Positions 47,995 to 58,143 of a stretch of DNA of 64,000 nt are shown one piece after another. This stretch comes from Thereva unica. Lineage: Eukaryota > Arthropoda > Insecta > Diptera > Therevidae. Position numbers and translations under genes: made by a program. The stretch lies in NCBI GenBank assembly GCA_949987705.1, contig OX465283.1:156255850-156319849 (forward strand), read 5' to 3'. The first letter of the stretch is position 1, and each line of letters opens with the position of its first letter. The notes below the pieces were generated by a model. The model saw only the letters and a program-made list of their open reading frames with translations. It did not search any database and was not told the origin of the DNA.

Positions 47995-48210
47995 ACAGTT
48001 TAAAGAGCTAATAAAATCCTTAAGGCACGCTATCGCTCTAAACATGGAGGACTTTAGGCTGTTTTTCGCTATCTGACTAGCCATATGAGGCTGTGCTTCC
48101 ACCTCCAACACCTAGAACGATCTCAGAAGACAGCATGCAGGCTCTGTAGGGGCAGCGACGAGACTTACACAACATATGGTCTCTGTGAATAGCCTGGCTT
48201 AGAACAAAAA
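47995..48210 (+). mobile_element. LINE C-terminal knuckle fragment
   Basis: Encodes QFKELIKSLRHAIAL, then LTSHMRLCFHLQHLE and ACRLCRGSDETYTTYGLCE, the C-x2-C-type knuckle at the end of RNase-H LINEs. Stops interrupt it. A related piece is inverted at 38560-38640. Confidence 0.65.
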
Positions 48211-48454
48211 CGTTTATAAGATTGGTCTTCTGGTCTACTTCATCTAAAGAGGTTCTTGTCTGGATACCTTGCCTTGTCAAATTTTATGGCATTTTGCAGA
48301 GAATTTTCACTATTTCAGTGTGTCCTGCAAGTATGTATAAATCCATATAAGAAAACCGCCTACTTTTTACTTGTCAAATGCCATCGTAATGACAGTTGTA
48401 TATTGGCATTTCGAAAATGGCATGACATTTAAAATGATACTTCTAATTGAAAGA

Positions 48455-48735
48455 CTCTTTAAAGCGCAAGCAAAACCCAGCACAAAAGCAGGATCTCGAA
48501 GCAAATCATGATTGGACACAAGCAGAGGCGGTACTTTCATAGGTGCAAATGGTGCACGTGCATCGGGTGCAATATCAAAATTAATCGTTGAAAAAAAAAA
48601 GAGCCTGCATAGAGTGTCTTTTTGCACTGCGTCTTTTTCCACTCTGCTTCACTGCGATCAAAAAAAATTACAGCTGATGTGGGTGCAATATGGCATACTG
48701 CACCGGGCGCAAAAAAAGCCAAGCGCCGGCCTTAT
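48455..48735 (-). mobile_element. hAT-like MITE copy with shared flank
   Basis: CAGAGGCGGTACTTTCATAG to ACTGCACCGGGCGCAAAAAA and GCCGGCCTT (about 48521-48735) is a nearly complete MITE. The preceding ~60 bp match the flank of the copy at 23890-24235. No 8-bp target duplication is visible here. Confidence 0.75.
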
Positions 48736-50339
48736 CTGAATGTCTTCGCTTAAAAAGGCTCCGCTTCGACAGTGCAAGAAGAAGTGGTATATGCAACTGA
48801 ACACTTGCAATATAAACTCATGAGCCTAATGTCAGTAGTCGTCAAAGTATTCAAAGGAATGTATTTTTTTGAATTATATAAATAAACTTTGTATATTGAG
48901 ACATAACAACGAACAACTTTGTTCCCCCATCACTGGCACGGACTTTTACACCAAGTCAACCATAAAAAATATCTCCCCCTTCATATCCTTAACATACTCC
49001 GATATGATTGACCGTCTATTGGCAGAAAACTGATATTTAATTAAGTCTCGTCCTGTATATGCCATAGCTGACAGACTGCCACTGGACCCACCCCGGTTCA
49101 ATAGAGTCCATTATGCGTCGTAATCACAAAATTGAAATCTCTTTATTTAACCCATCCGGATGAGTGATCCGCTATCCCTGTTTAACGGAGCTGGTCATCC
49201 TTGAAAATATACCTTTTTATCCTGTTCTTTATAATAAAAAAAGGGGGGAGACAGGCATAATCACATCCCTAATTTTTATCGAAGATCCAAAAAGGGACCA
49301 ACCGAACCAACCAAAAAAAAGGAAAGAAAAACGAATTCGCTTGTTACTAAGGGCGCAGAATAAGGGACAAAAAATTGACCACATTCGTCACAAACAGGAC
49401 ACAAGCGCTACCCTCGAAATTTTTATTGTATTTTTGCTCCTTATTCTCTCGATACTTTGTAATTCAATATGTCAACCGTGTGTCCTTTGAATGGGACACC
49501 GTGTCATTGTTATAACCACCGGAGGTATTCATAAAATGGTTCAAGGATAATTAGAGTGTTTAGTCCTTATTTTTTTTTTTATGTTCTCGCAACTCTCTTG
49601 AGATGACGAAATGTCCTTAACCATATTATTGTGTATATGTATGTGCCGTATTGTATGTATATTGTTCTGCTACAATCTAGGATATGTGTGAATTATTTTA
49701 CACGTTAAGGTCCATTCAAGGATAACATACAAGATGATTATAATGTACTAGTTAATGGCTGTATGCGAGAGCATGCTGTTCTCGTCCTTTCAAGTTGGGA
49801 CGTTTACGACACTGCTTCGTCAATCAGTTGTCAACTCAAGTGGCCTCTTTCTCTCCTTCTGTATTCATGAAACAAGGACCCATCGTATATTATATGTCCT
49901 GATAAAGAGGTCAGTATATGAATAAAAATTTTCGGGATATTTTTTTGGTCCTTTTTAAAATCGTAAAATTTTTTTATGGTGCTAGTAAAATTGTGATTTA
50001 TGTGTGATACTGAATCTGTGAGAACGTTTTTATGAATTTTCTTTTTCAATTGATCTCGAGCTTCGAAAGATTAAATTCGAGGCGATAAGGAATTTGTTTT
50101 AAAGCTAGATAGAAGCTTGACTTTATTGGTTATCTAGAATGAATTGATTGCTAGAGCAATGTGGAAGGTAGGAAGTTATTTGCATGTTTACAAATTTGCA
50201 TTTAATCAAAAGTTTGCAAATCAGTTGGTGTTATCAGAATGTCAAAACAATTAAAACTTTTAGACTTGATTATTTACTACATTTATAAATTAAACTATCA
50301 ATGACTAGCAGACCTAGTCGGCGAATTTTTTTGTATGTT
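48736..50339. other. 1.6 kb without recognised gene
   Basis: AT-rich DNA with short open frames only. Confidence 0.45.
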
Positions 50340-50680
50340 CTCGAATATTCGAAATGAAGTACTCCAATAGCCATGTTGGAGCATTCCTTAAATAGCTTGC
50401 AGCACTCCTGTTCCCCTACCAGTTCCATATACTTTTTAATATTGCATGTCCTTGCAGGGGAGCATAAGTTTTTATGCTCCTCAAAAGCGTTCTAGGAGCA
50501 ATATAAAAAAGCTTTTTAAAAAGGAAATATTCATAGACGCCTGTGCATATGCGATCCGGCATCGAAAAGCTTTTATTTTGTTCATCTTTTGCCGTTGCCT
50601 CTTGCTTTCCAAGAGCGAGCGTTTCTAACCAAAGCAGTCCCCCAACTAAATTCTAACCACTTCCAAAGCTGCTTGTCCTT
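50340..50680 (+). repeat. Dispersed repeats and a small hairpin
   Basis: 50350-50440 is related to 11596-11690. GGGGAGCATAAGTTTTTATG + CTCCTC at 50457-50482 is a perfect short stem. 50638-50674 is the inverted copy of the 27150/40071 repeat. These could be parts of one larger element. Confidence 0.5.
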
Positions 50681-50767
50681 CGTATCGAATGAAAGCCGGG
50701 GTATTGAGTATGCTAATGCCACATCTTATGGTCACGAAGACAATTGCCCGTTTTCTTTTTTTCTATA

Positions 50768-50994
50768 ATATTTATGAAAACTCCAGTAAAGCTCCCTGGA
50801 GAGCATATTTAACAGTGCTCAAAATAAGCTCCCCTGTGCATCGCTCCCAATTTTTCCCTTTGGGAATCTCTTATAGGTGGTATGATGATATAACCCAGTG
50901 GGAAAAATTGGGGGCGCTGCTCAGGGGAGCTTATTTGGAGTAATTAAATATGATCCCGAGGGAGCATTACTGGAGCTTTCATATATTTTATAAA
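50768..50994. repeat. Fold-back element with ~95-bp arms
   Basis: TATGAAAACTCCAGTAAAGC at the left returns inverted as GCATTACTGGAGCTTTCATA at the right. Inner parts also pair (AAATAAGCTCCCCTG / CAGGGGAGCTTATTT and CCCAATTTTTCCC / GGGAAAAATTGGG). Only ~35 bp in the centre are unpaired. No coding sequence is present. Confidence 0.85.
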
Positions 50995-51099
50995 ACGAAA
51001 CAAAAATGGGCGATTATCTTCGTGACATAAAGCTCCCAATGGAAAAAATGAGTCTGAGGGTCCACTGACTCTTAATAAACTTGTCTTGCCATTACGGTA

Positions 51100-52536
51100 C
51101 AGGCGCAACATGCGTCATTTCCCGGCGCACTGGCTTTGTCTCCTCACTACAGACAGACAGTATGGCTTCCGACGAAAAAGATCCACTGGCGATCTTTTAG
51201 TCTGTCTTACAGAACACCTCAGCCGTAGCCTGCATGGATCCGGTGAGTCTAGTTTGGTTGCTCTGGATATCTCCAAGGCTTTCGATAGAGTTTGGCACTC
51301 AGCCCTGTTAGCTAAACTCAAAGCTATTGGAGTAAACTCACTTCTACAGAAGTGGATTGAGAGTTTCCTTTCTGGCCGTTCAATCAAAGTGGTATTGGAT
51401 GGCGTCAAATCCGCACCCCACCCGATCTCTGCGGGGGTACCCCAGGGGCCAATTTTATCACCGGCCCTATTTCTCATATTTATAAATGACCTTCTTTCAA
51501 TCCCCTCCAATCCACTTCTCAGCTTCGCTGACGACGGTACTCTACGTTACTCGTACAGCTTCGATACAAGACAGACTCATGCCAGATCCTGTCTTGATGA
51601 CCGCGAACTAATGTTCAACTCTATTAATAACGACATTGAACTTATTATAGAGTGGGGAAAAAAGAATCGTGTCAAATTCAACCCCTCCAAAACCAAGTAC
51701 TGTCTTATCTCCTAAAAGAAGCTCAACACCTCTCCACCCTTGAGAGTGGATGGAGTTCAACTAATGGCCGACCCATCCTTGCACATCTTAGGCGTGACAT
51801 TAGCGAAAGACTTGCGATGGAATGACCACATATTCCAAATCGCCAAACAAGCATCCCAGTGCTGGGGATTTCTTAAGAGGTGCAAGTTCCTCCTAGAGCC
51901 ATCGGCCCGTGCTGTTATCTATAAATCCTACATTCGGCCTCTTCTCGAATATAACTCCCTCGTTTGGGGCGGCGCCCCAATAACCACCTTGGCATGGTTA
52001 GATAAAGTGCAAAAAAGGGCGCTCAAATTAATTGATGACGACACCGCCTGCTCCACCATCGACCCCTTGAGCCACCGTAGGAATGTAGCAGTACTGACAA
52101 AATTTTATCGCTACTATCATAGTGACTGTTCCTCCGAGTTAAACGCTCTCCTGCCTCCACGGCAATCTTATACCCGCAACACCAGATTAGCCCACTCGTC
52201 TCATTCCCTTCACCTGCAGCTACCCCTTTCACGCACTCAACAAGATATGAATTCGTTTGTAAATAGAACAACTCGACTGTGGAATAACCTCTCGCAGTCA
52301 GTATTTCCGAACTCCTACAACATCCAAGAGTTCAAACGCAGGGTTCATCACCACCTTCTTCAATACCCCCCCGTACCTTTTAATCCTTAACCTATACCCC
52401 CCCCCCCCTCATCCCTCCCCCGTACTAAGCTTACTGCTAGACATTGCACCATGACGTGACAAATGACATGACGGACTAGTAGTACAAAGGGTGACTCCTA
52501 AGCTTAGCACTGCCACATAAAAAAAAAAAAAAAAAA
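51100..52536 (+). mobile_element. Jockey/CR1-like LINE, RT and 3' end, nearly intact
   Basis: One frame runs DRQYGFRRKRSTGDLL, LVALDISKAFDRVWHSALLA, GVPQGPILSPALFLIFIND and the catalytic FADDGTLRY to CLIS, then a TAA (51713-51715). The same frame resumes through LHILGVTLAKDLRWNDHIF, LLEYNSLVWGGAPITTLAW and PPVPFNP-stop at ~52390. The 3' UTR ends in an A-run at 52519-52536. The 5' part (endonuclease and first RT blocks) is missing. A single stop in ~430 codons shows a young insertion. Confidence 0.92.
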
Positions 52537-52992
52537 ACTAAAATATTCTGGATCATAAAGTTGCATGTCTTCTCTCGACCGTATCTCTGTGGGTATAATT
52601 CCCGCTATCACGTACACCGCATCGTTTGATATGGTCCTGTATTCGCAGCTCGCGCGAAGGGCGCTTAAGCTGCTGAAGACACCGAACGCTGATATTATAG
52701 AAGTGCTTACATTCAAATGCAAACTGACAGTCAACTTTACTTCCAACTTTTGGTCATTGCCGCATTCGCCATAGTCTTAAATACCCAAGCACAACCATAC
52801 AACACTAACCATGCATTCGTCGCTTTGATTTTTCGGTTATTTGTAAAAGGCTAGACGGAACCCAAGCAAGCAACTGCCTACCAGTGAAAATTCGCCGGAT
52901 ACACCGCAGGCACTGTACGCACGCACGTATTTGTCTCCAGCGTAAGTCTGTTTACAGCCCTACATTTTCTGCTGTTAGCCCTTTTTCTTCCT
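52537..52992. repeat. Spacer with a relative of the 38.2-kb element
   Basis: 52688-52800 (TTACATTCAAATGCAAACTG, CATTGCCGCATTCGCCATAG) resembles the core of 38214-38549 but lacks the 39-bp arms. 52895-52925 (AATTCGCCGGATACACCG) may match 38486-38502. No gene. Confidence 0.5.
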
Positions 52993-53535
52993 GCTTTTTT
53001 TTATGTGGGAAACCAAGCGTAGGAATAACCCTTTATACTACCAGTCTGTCATGTCGTTCAGGTCATGGTGCAATATCTAGTAGCAAGCTTGGTTTGAAAG
53101 GTAGAACCGAAAAAGATCGATTAGAGGGAGGTTTTGGGGTGTTGGAGCAGGTGGCAATGAACCTTACGTTTGAACTCTTGGGTGTTGTACGAATTCGGGA
53201 AAACTGACTGTGGGATTATTCCACAGTCGAGTTGTTCTATTGTAGAGCATGTTGTGCGCGAACGGGGGACTGTAGGGTATGGGGGTGAGCCGAGCAAGCT
53301 AGTCTTGTGTTGCAGGTAAAATATTGCCGCGCAGGCAGAAGGTCCTGATTTTCAGTGGAACAGTCGTTGTGGTAATAGCGATAAAGCGTGGAGAGCGCTG
53401 CTACATTCCTACGGTGGCGCAGAGAGTCGATGGAGATGCAAAGGACCAAGGACCAGACATTTTTACTATCGTCGGTAGTAGTGTTGAGTAACTTACTTCT
53501 CAACCTGTCATCAAAAGATGGTTTCATTCTCCTAA
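52993..53535 (-). mobile_element. 3' end of a related LINE, inverted
   Basis: Read on the minus strand it ends with the same 3' UTR and poly(A) (plus-strand CTTTTTTTTATGTGGG near 52994). It encodes HRRNVAALSTLYRYYHNDCS, parallel to HRRNVAVLTKFYRYYHSDCS of the 51.1-kb copy. It is more diverged, with frameshifts. The two copies lie tail to tail. Confidence 0.85.
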
Positions 53536-54212
53536 TGATGGAGTACTGGAGTTTCTTAATCTAATATACTCGTGTCGAATGAGTCCCAGCCAGTTCGCTT
53601 TCCCATAATGCCAAACGGATTGTTTAGGAACTGGTTTAGTTGAGGATTATAATATTATCATTACCACTTATAAAGCATTAAAATCATCAACTTCGATCAA
53701 TACCACAAACATCATCCAGAAAAATTAGTAAATTCCTTTTCACAAATTTCACACTAAAAACCCAAATAGTATATTCCTAACGAATTAACAATCGTCTATG
53801 TAAACTGGTATGATCACATTTCACAACCCAAAAGTCTCACGATCACCATAATCTCCAATGTTTACATACACTGTTATTCCGTAGTCCACTGTAGTCCAAC
53901 TTTGAAGTACCCACCTTTAATTTTCAATGATTCACAAACGGTGCGCGGTGCATCAACAAAAATTTAAATATTACTACTGCCGCTTAAAGGTGGACTATAC
54001 ACTTTCTCCCATGATGCAATTTTATTACTACTGGACATTCGAGCACACATAAAATATGGGATAATGAAGTTAAGTGAAAGTGATCTTCACTTTTGAACTT
54101 GATGCGTATAGGGCCTTAGTTTTTTTAATTTTTTTTTTAATAGATTGAAGATGAATGGATTTTCTTCGTTTTTATTTTTGATATTTCTTTTAAAAAAAAA
54201 TACTCATAGATA
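53536..54212. other. Spacer without recognised gene
   Basis: AT-rich; nothing supported. Confidence 0.4.
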
Positions 54213-54303
54213 GGGCTGCCATCCGTCCGGGTTTGCCCGGATTTGCCCTAGTTTGGAGGGCGTCCGGGGCCGTCCGGGAGGGGCTTTAAATAGTGTCCGG
54301 ATA

Positions 54304-57241
54304 AAACCCCGTGTTGGCATAATACTCACCAAAGAAGCCAGGTCCATCCTCATTAGCTGGTCACCAGTTTCTAAGAGGACTATTTCCGTGCGCCTGCGTA
54401 CCAGAGTAAGAAGTGCTACGGTAGTCCAATGTTATGCTCCAGACGCAGAAGATAACATCAAAGACGAGTATATGCGACTGAATGAAGTTTTTCGCTCTAT
54501 TCCAAGGGGAGACATCATTGTATTAATGGGAGACTTAAACGCACAGATCGGCCGTGACCACACCGGCCTTGAACAAACAATTGAAAACCAAGTTACCAAT
54601 AACAATGGTGAGCTTTTCGTTGACTTCTGTAGCTCCCATCAACTCATGGTGGGTGGAAATTACTTTTTGTCACAAGAACATACAAAAGGAGACCTGGGTA
54701 TCGCCCGATGGTAGAACGAGAAATCAGATAGATCACGTGGCCGTCAGCCGTATATGGAGAACTATTCTTGAGGATGTCAGGAGTTTCAGGGGAGCAGATA
54801 CTGGAAGCCACCACCATTTGGTTGTAGCAACTATTCGCCTTAAAATTGCCGCAGTCAGAAACGTTCAACATGATGTTAGAACCCGTAGATGGTTTAACGT
54901 AGACCTTCTGGGGAGACCGTTAAAAAGCGAGAATTTGCTGGAAATCTACAACAAATATTAAACCAGCAAATCAGTTTTTGAAGACACAAATATTGAAGAG
55001 CTATGGAGTAGACAAAGGGCGCTATATTGACGGATGCAGAGACGAGAAACGGTTATGTCCAAAGAAACCAGCAGTACTGGATCTCGGACACAACCTGGCA
55101 AAAAATAGAACGCAGAAGGGCCTTCAAAAGTAACGTAAACTCTACAAGCGACCCCGAAAGACGCTACCAACTTGGACGGGAATACTCCCAATTACACCGG
55201 GAGGAAGAAGTGTCCGGCGTGATAAAAGGCAGCAGATAAATGAGCTCGCAGAAAAAGCGGAAAACGCGGCAAACACCGGCAACAGTAAGGTGCTGTACCA
55301 AATCACTAAACAGCTCTCGAGAAATCAATCTACTAAAAAGTATGCCGTTAAGAGTGCGGATGGAAGGCTGCTGTGAAGCGACGAGGATCAACTCCAAAGA
55401 TGGAGAGATTACTTCTTCGCCGCCCTGAATGGTTCACTTGCACAGGAACCTCAGGAAACCAGCAACAATGCACAGCCAATAAAAATCACCACTCGGGCCC
55501 CATCCAAGACGGAAATAGTAACCGCAATTCATGCGATGGCCAATGGCAAAGCAGCTGGGAAAGATGGCACCCGCCAGAATTGTTGAAAGCCGACTCAAGC
55601 CTCGTAGCAGATGCGCTACAGCCAACCCTGGAAAAAGCATGGAACACGTGTATTTTTCCGGAGGATTGGACGGAAGGTATCATAGTCAAAATTCTAAAAG
55701 AGGGGGACCTAACAATATGCGACAACTGGAGAGGCATCTGTTTGTTATCTACTGTGGGCAAAATTGTGTCCCATATGCTACTATCTAGGATAAGAGAGGC
55801 AGTAGAACGAACGCTTAGAAGGCAGCGGGCCGGATTCAGGAAGGACCGCTCATGTATTGTTTATTTTAACACCTTGAGAATAATAGTGGACCAATCTACT
55901 GAATTCCGATCCCTCCTTTACCTTGCTTTCGTAGATTATGAGACAGCGTTCGACTCGGTCAATAGGAGCTTTATATGGTAGGCACTACGGCGACGTGAAC
56001 TACCTGATAAAATAATAGAATTGCTAAAAGCCCTATATGTGCCCATAATTATGAAAGTGGTCTAAGTCATATATTTCTTGTTTGAAGATATTTAATGAAT
56101 TGCATTTGACACACTAAATGAATTCCATATAATGTTGAAATTACAACCACTATCTAATGGTTCATTTTTGACAATTTCGTAAAAATTACATTGAATACAT
56201 TTAGTTTAAACTAATGTGGTATGAAATAACTGATAAACTCATTTTTTTTAAATTTTGACTTAGACCACTTTCATAATTATGGGCACATATAACAATTCCA
56301 AATGCAGAGTTCTCCATAATGGAAAATTATCCGACAGCTTTGAGGTGAGTTCAGGAGTACGACAACGGTGCCTACTTTCGCCTTTACTATTTCTTATAGT
56401 AATAAATGACATCCTTGTCGGTGCCTAAGATAGTAGAACAGGCAGCATACAATACCTTAAGGATCTCGACTATGCGGATAATATCTGTTTGCTGGCCCAG
56501 GACCTGCAAAACATGTTAAACAATTTGGCAACAGAAAGTAGTCCAGCAGGCTTAAGGCTAAATCCGACTAAAACAAAAGAATAAATACAAACACCATTAA
56601 ACGGACAGCGTTGAATAACCGTGACGTGGAACTGGTAGATAAATTCTGCTACCTCGGTAGTATTATTACCGAAAATGGCGGTGCAGAAGAAGATGTCAGT
56701 TCCAGAATAAATAAAGCACGAGGCGCATATGCATGCCTGTTCCGCATATGGAGATCAAAACAGATCTCAACTAACACCAAACTGCGGCTGTTCAACTCCA
56801 ACGTTAAGGCAGTTCTTTTGTACGGTTGCGAAACATGGAAAGTCACCCAATTCATCACAAGTCTTCATCAACAGATGCCTTCGTCGTATCCTAAAAATCC
56901 GCTGGCAGGATAGAATTTCAAACGAAGAACTATGGCGCCGTGCCGGCCAAGAAAGGATAGACGACCAAATCAGGCGAAGGAAATGGAATTAGGTTGGCCA
57001 CACCTTGCTAAGCGAAAACGAAAATCTAGCCAAACAGGCCCTTGACTGGAGTTCGCAAGGATCCCGTCGAGTCGGAAGACCTAGAACAACGTGGAGGAGA
57101 ACCCTACTAGAAGAAGCCGCATCAACCGGGAGATCCTGGTCGGAGCTGAGAGCTGACGCGCAAAACAGAATCCGCTGGAGGGCAACTGTTTCCGCCCTAT
57201 GTCCCATGAGGAGTTAAATTAGCATAACGAAGAAGAAGATG
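54304..57241 (+). mobile_element. RTE-like LINE, endonuclease plus RT, decayed
   Basis: Plus strand: endonuclease parts VVQCYAPDAEDNIKDEY and GDLNAQIGRDHTGLE (catalytic D and N), then after a shift TWVSPDGRTRNQIDHVAVS and RWFNVDLL. The RT follows with WRGICLLSTVGKIV, RQRAGFRKDRSCIVYFNTLR, FVDYETAFDSVNR and a stop. A MITE insertion sits at 56039. Then SKCRVLHNGKLSDSFEVSSG, YADNICLLAQD (usual YADD reads YADN), FCYLGSIITENGG, LLYGCETW and the C-terminus ISNEELWRRAGQERI, GRPRTTWRRTLLEE. It ends near a short GAA repeat (~57225-57238). Many stops; not functional. Confidence 0.9.
56039..56286. mobile_element. 248-bp MITE inserted in the RTE reverse transcriptase
   Basis: Perfect ~30-bp inverted ends start GTGCCCATAATTATGAAAGT and run on through GGTCTAAGTC. 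Target duplication is ATAT (56035-56038 and 56287-56290) or, equally, TA, because the target TATATA is ambiguous. Removing it rejoins the LINE frame (...ALY|NNSKCRVLHNG). A TA duplication would point to Tc1/mariner. The interior is AT-rich and non-coding. Confidence 0.92.
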
Positions 57242-57420
57242 CAACGGGAACTGGGTCGAATTTAACGTCCTAGATTTTTTTACATATACATTACAAGTGA
57301 AGCTAATAAAAGTGTATTAAAAATGGTTGTCCGGGAGAAAAACTCAATTTCACCCAAAAATGTCCTGGGGTTTTTGTAGTTTTTGTCCGGCCACGTCAAT
57401 TTAGGCGATGGCAGCCCGAG

Positions 57421-57826
57421 TAGTGATGAGCAAGACTGTTTTTGCACATTTAGCAAGACCACAGCAAGACCAAGACAGGACGAGGACAAGACTAAACTGC
57501 AAGATCAAGATAGCAAGAAGTCACTAAGTGCCAAAAGTTTTACAGTAAGGAGCAAAAAGTCTTGTCTTGCATATTTAGTAAGACCAAGACAAGACTGCAA
57601 GACTCTCTGTAAGACTTTTTGCAAAACTTTTTGCAAGACTTTTTGCAAGACTTTTTGCAGGACCTTTTGCTAATCACTGCAAGACTTTTGGCATTGAGTG
57701 ATGAGCGAAAAGTCTTGCTATCATGATCTTGCACTCTTCTCTTTTCTTGTGTTTCTTGGTTTTGCTTTGGTTTTACTAAATGTGCAAGAAAAGGCAAAAC
57801 TGCAAGACCTGTCCTGCTCATCACTA
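57421..57826. mobile_element. 406-bp inverted-repeat element rich in CAAGAC
   Basis: TAGTGATGAGCAAGACTG at the left returns as GTCCTGCTCATCACTA at the right. Sub-terminal TTGCACATTTAG.AA is also inverted. The centre has tandem GCAAGACTTTTT units (57590-57665). Non-coding MITE-like element whose superfamily is unclear. It abuts the preceding TIR element with only 3 bp between. Confidence 0.8.
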
Positions 57827-58089
57827 AGCCGTACTCATGGGTAATGTAAATTTATAAAAAAAGAAAAGAAACCATATTTAATCAACTAAATAAAACACAA
57901 ACAATTCACAGATTTTGGGTTTTTCACCAATTTTATTGACGTCAGTTTTTAAAGTAGGTACACACAGCAATCAAGTGGCATATTATCAGAAAAGTAACAA
58001 TTCAATAATATACCTATATGTACATACACATCTCCTCTATTCACAGAAACAACAAATAAGAAACGAAAAAAATATAGTACTATAACAAT

Positions 58090-58095
58090 TTTATT
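58090..58095 (-). terminator. Poly(A) signal of gene 4
   Basis: TTTATT on the plus strand (AATAAA on the minus strand) about 50 nt after the stop codon of gene 4. Another is at 57932-57937. Confidence 0.6.
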
Positions 58096-58143
58096 CATAC
58101 CTGCAAAACAGTTCGCGAAAACATTTTTCAAATACTTTTTTAA

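Larger units (their letters stand above)
54213..57417. mobile_element. TIR element split by an RTE-like LINE
   Basis: GGGCTGCCATC (54213-54223) and its exact inverse GATGGCAGCCC (57407-57417) bound the region. Just inside, both ends carry TCCGGG-rich sequence (CGTCCGGGTTTGCCCGGATT left, TTGTCCGGGAGAAAAAC and TTTTTGTCCGGCC right). Between these halves lies a complete-looking RTE-like body. The simplest reading is one small TIR element interrupted by a LINE. No clear outer target duplication was seen. Confidence 0.6.

Noticed and set aside
57590..57665. Coding repeat (Cys-Lys-Thr-Phe units)
   Set aside because: The open frame follows from the 12-bp GCAAGACTTTTT tandem unit inside an inverted-repeat element; no start, promoter or domain supports a protein.
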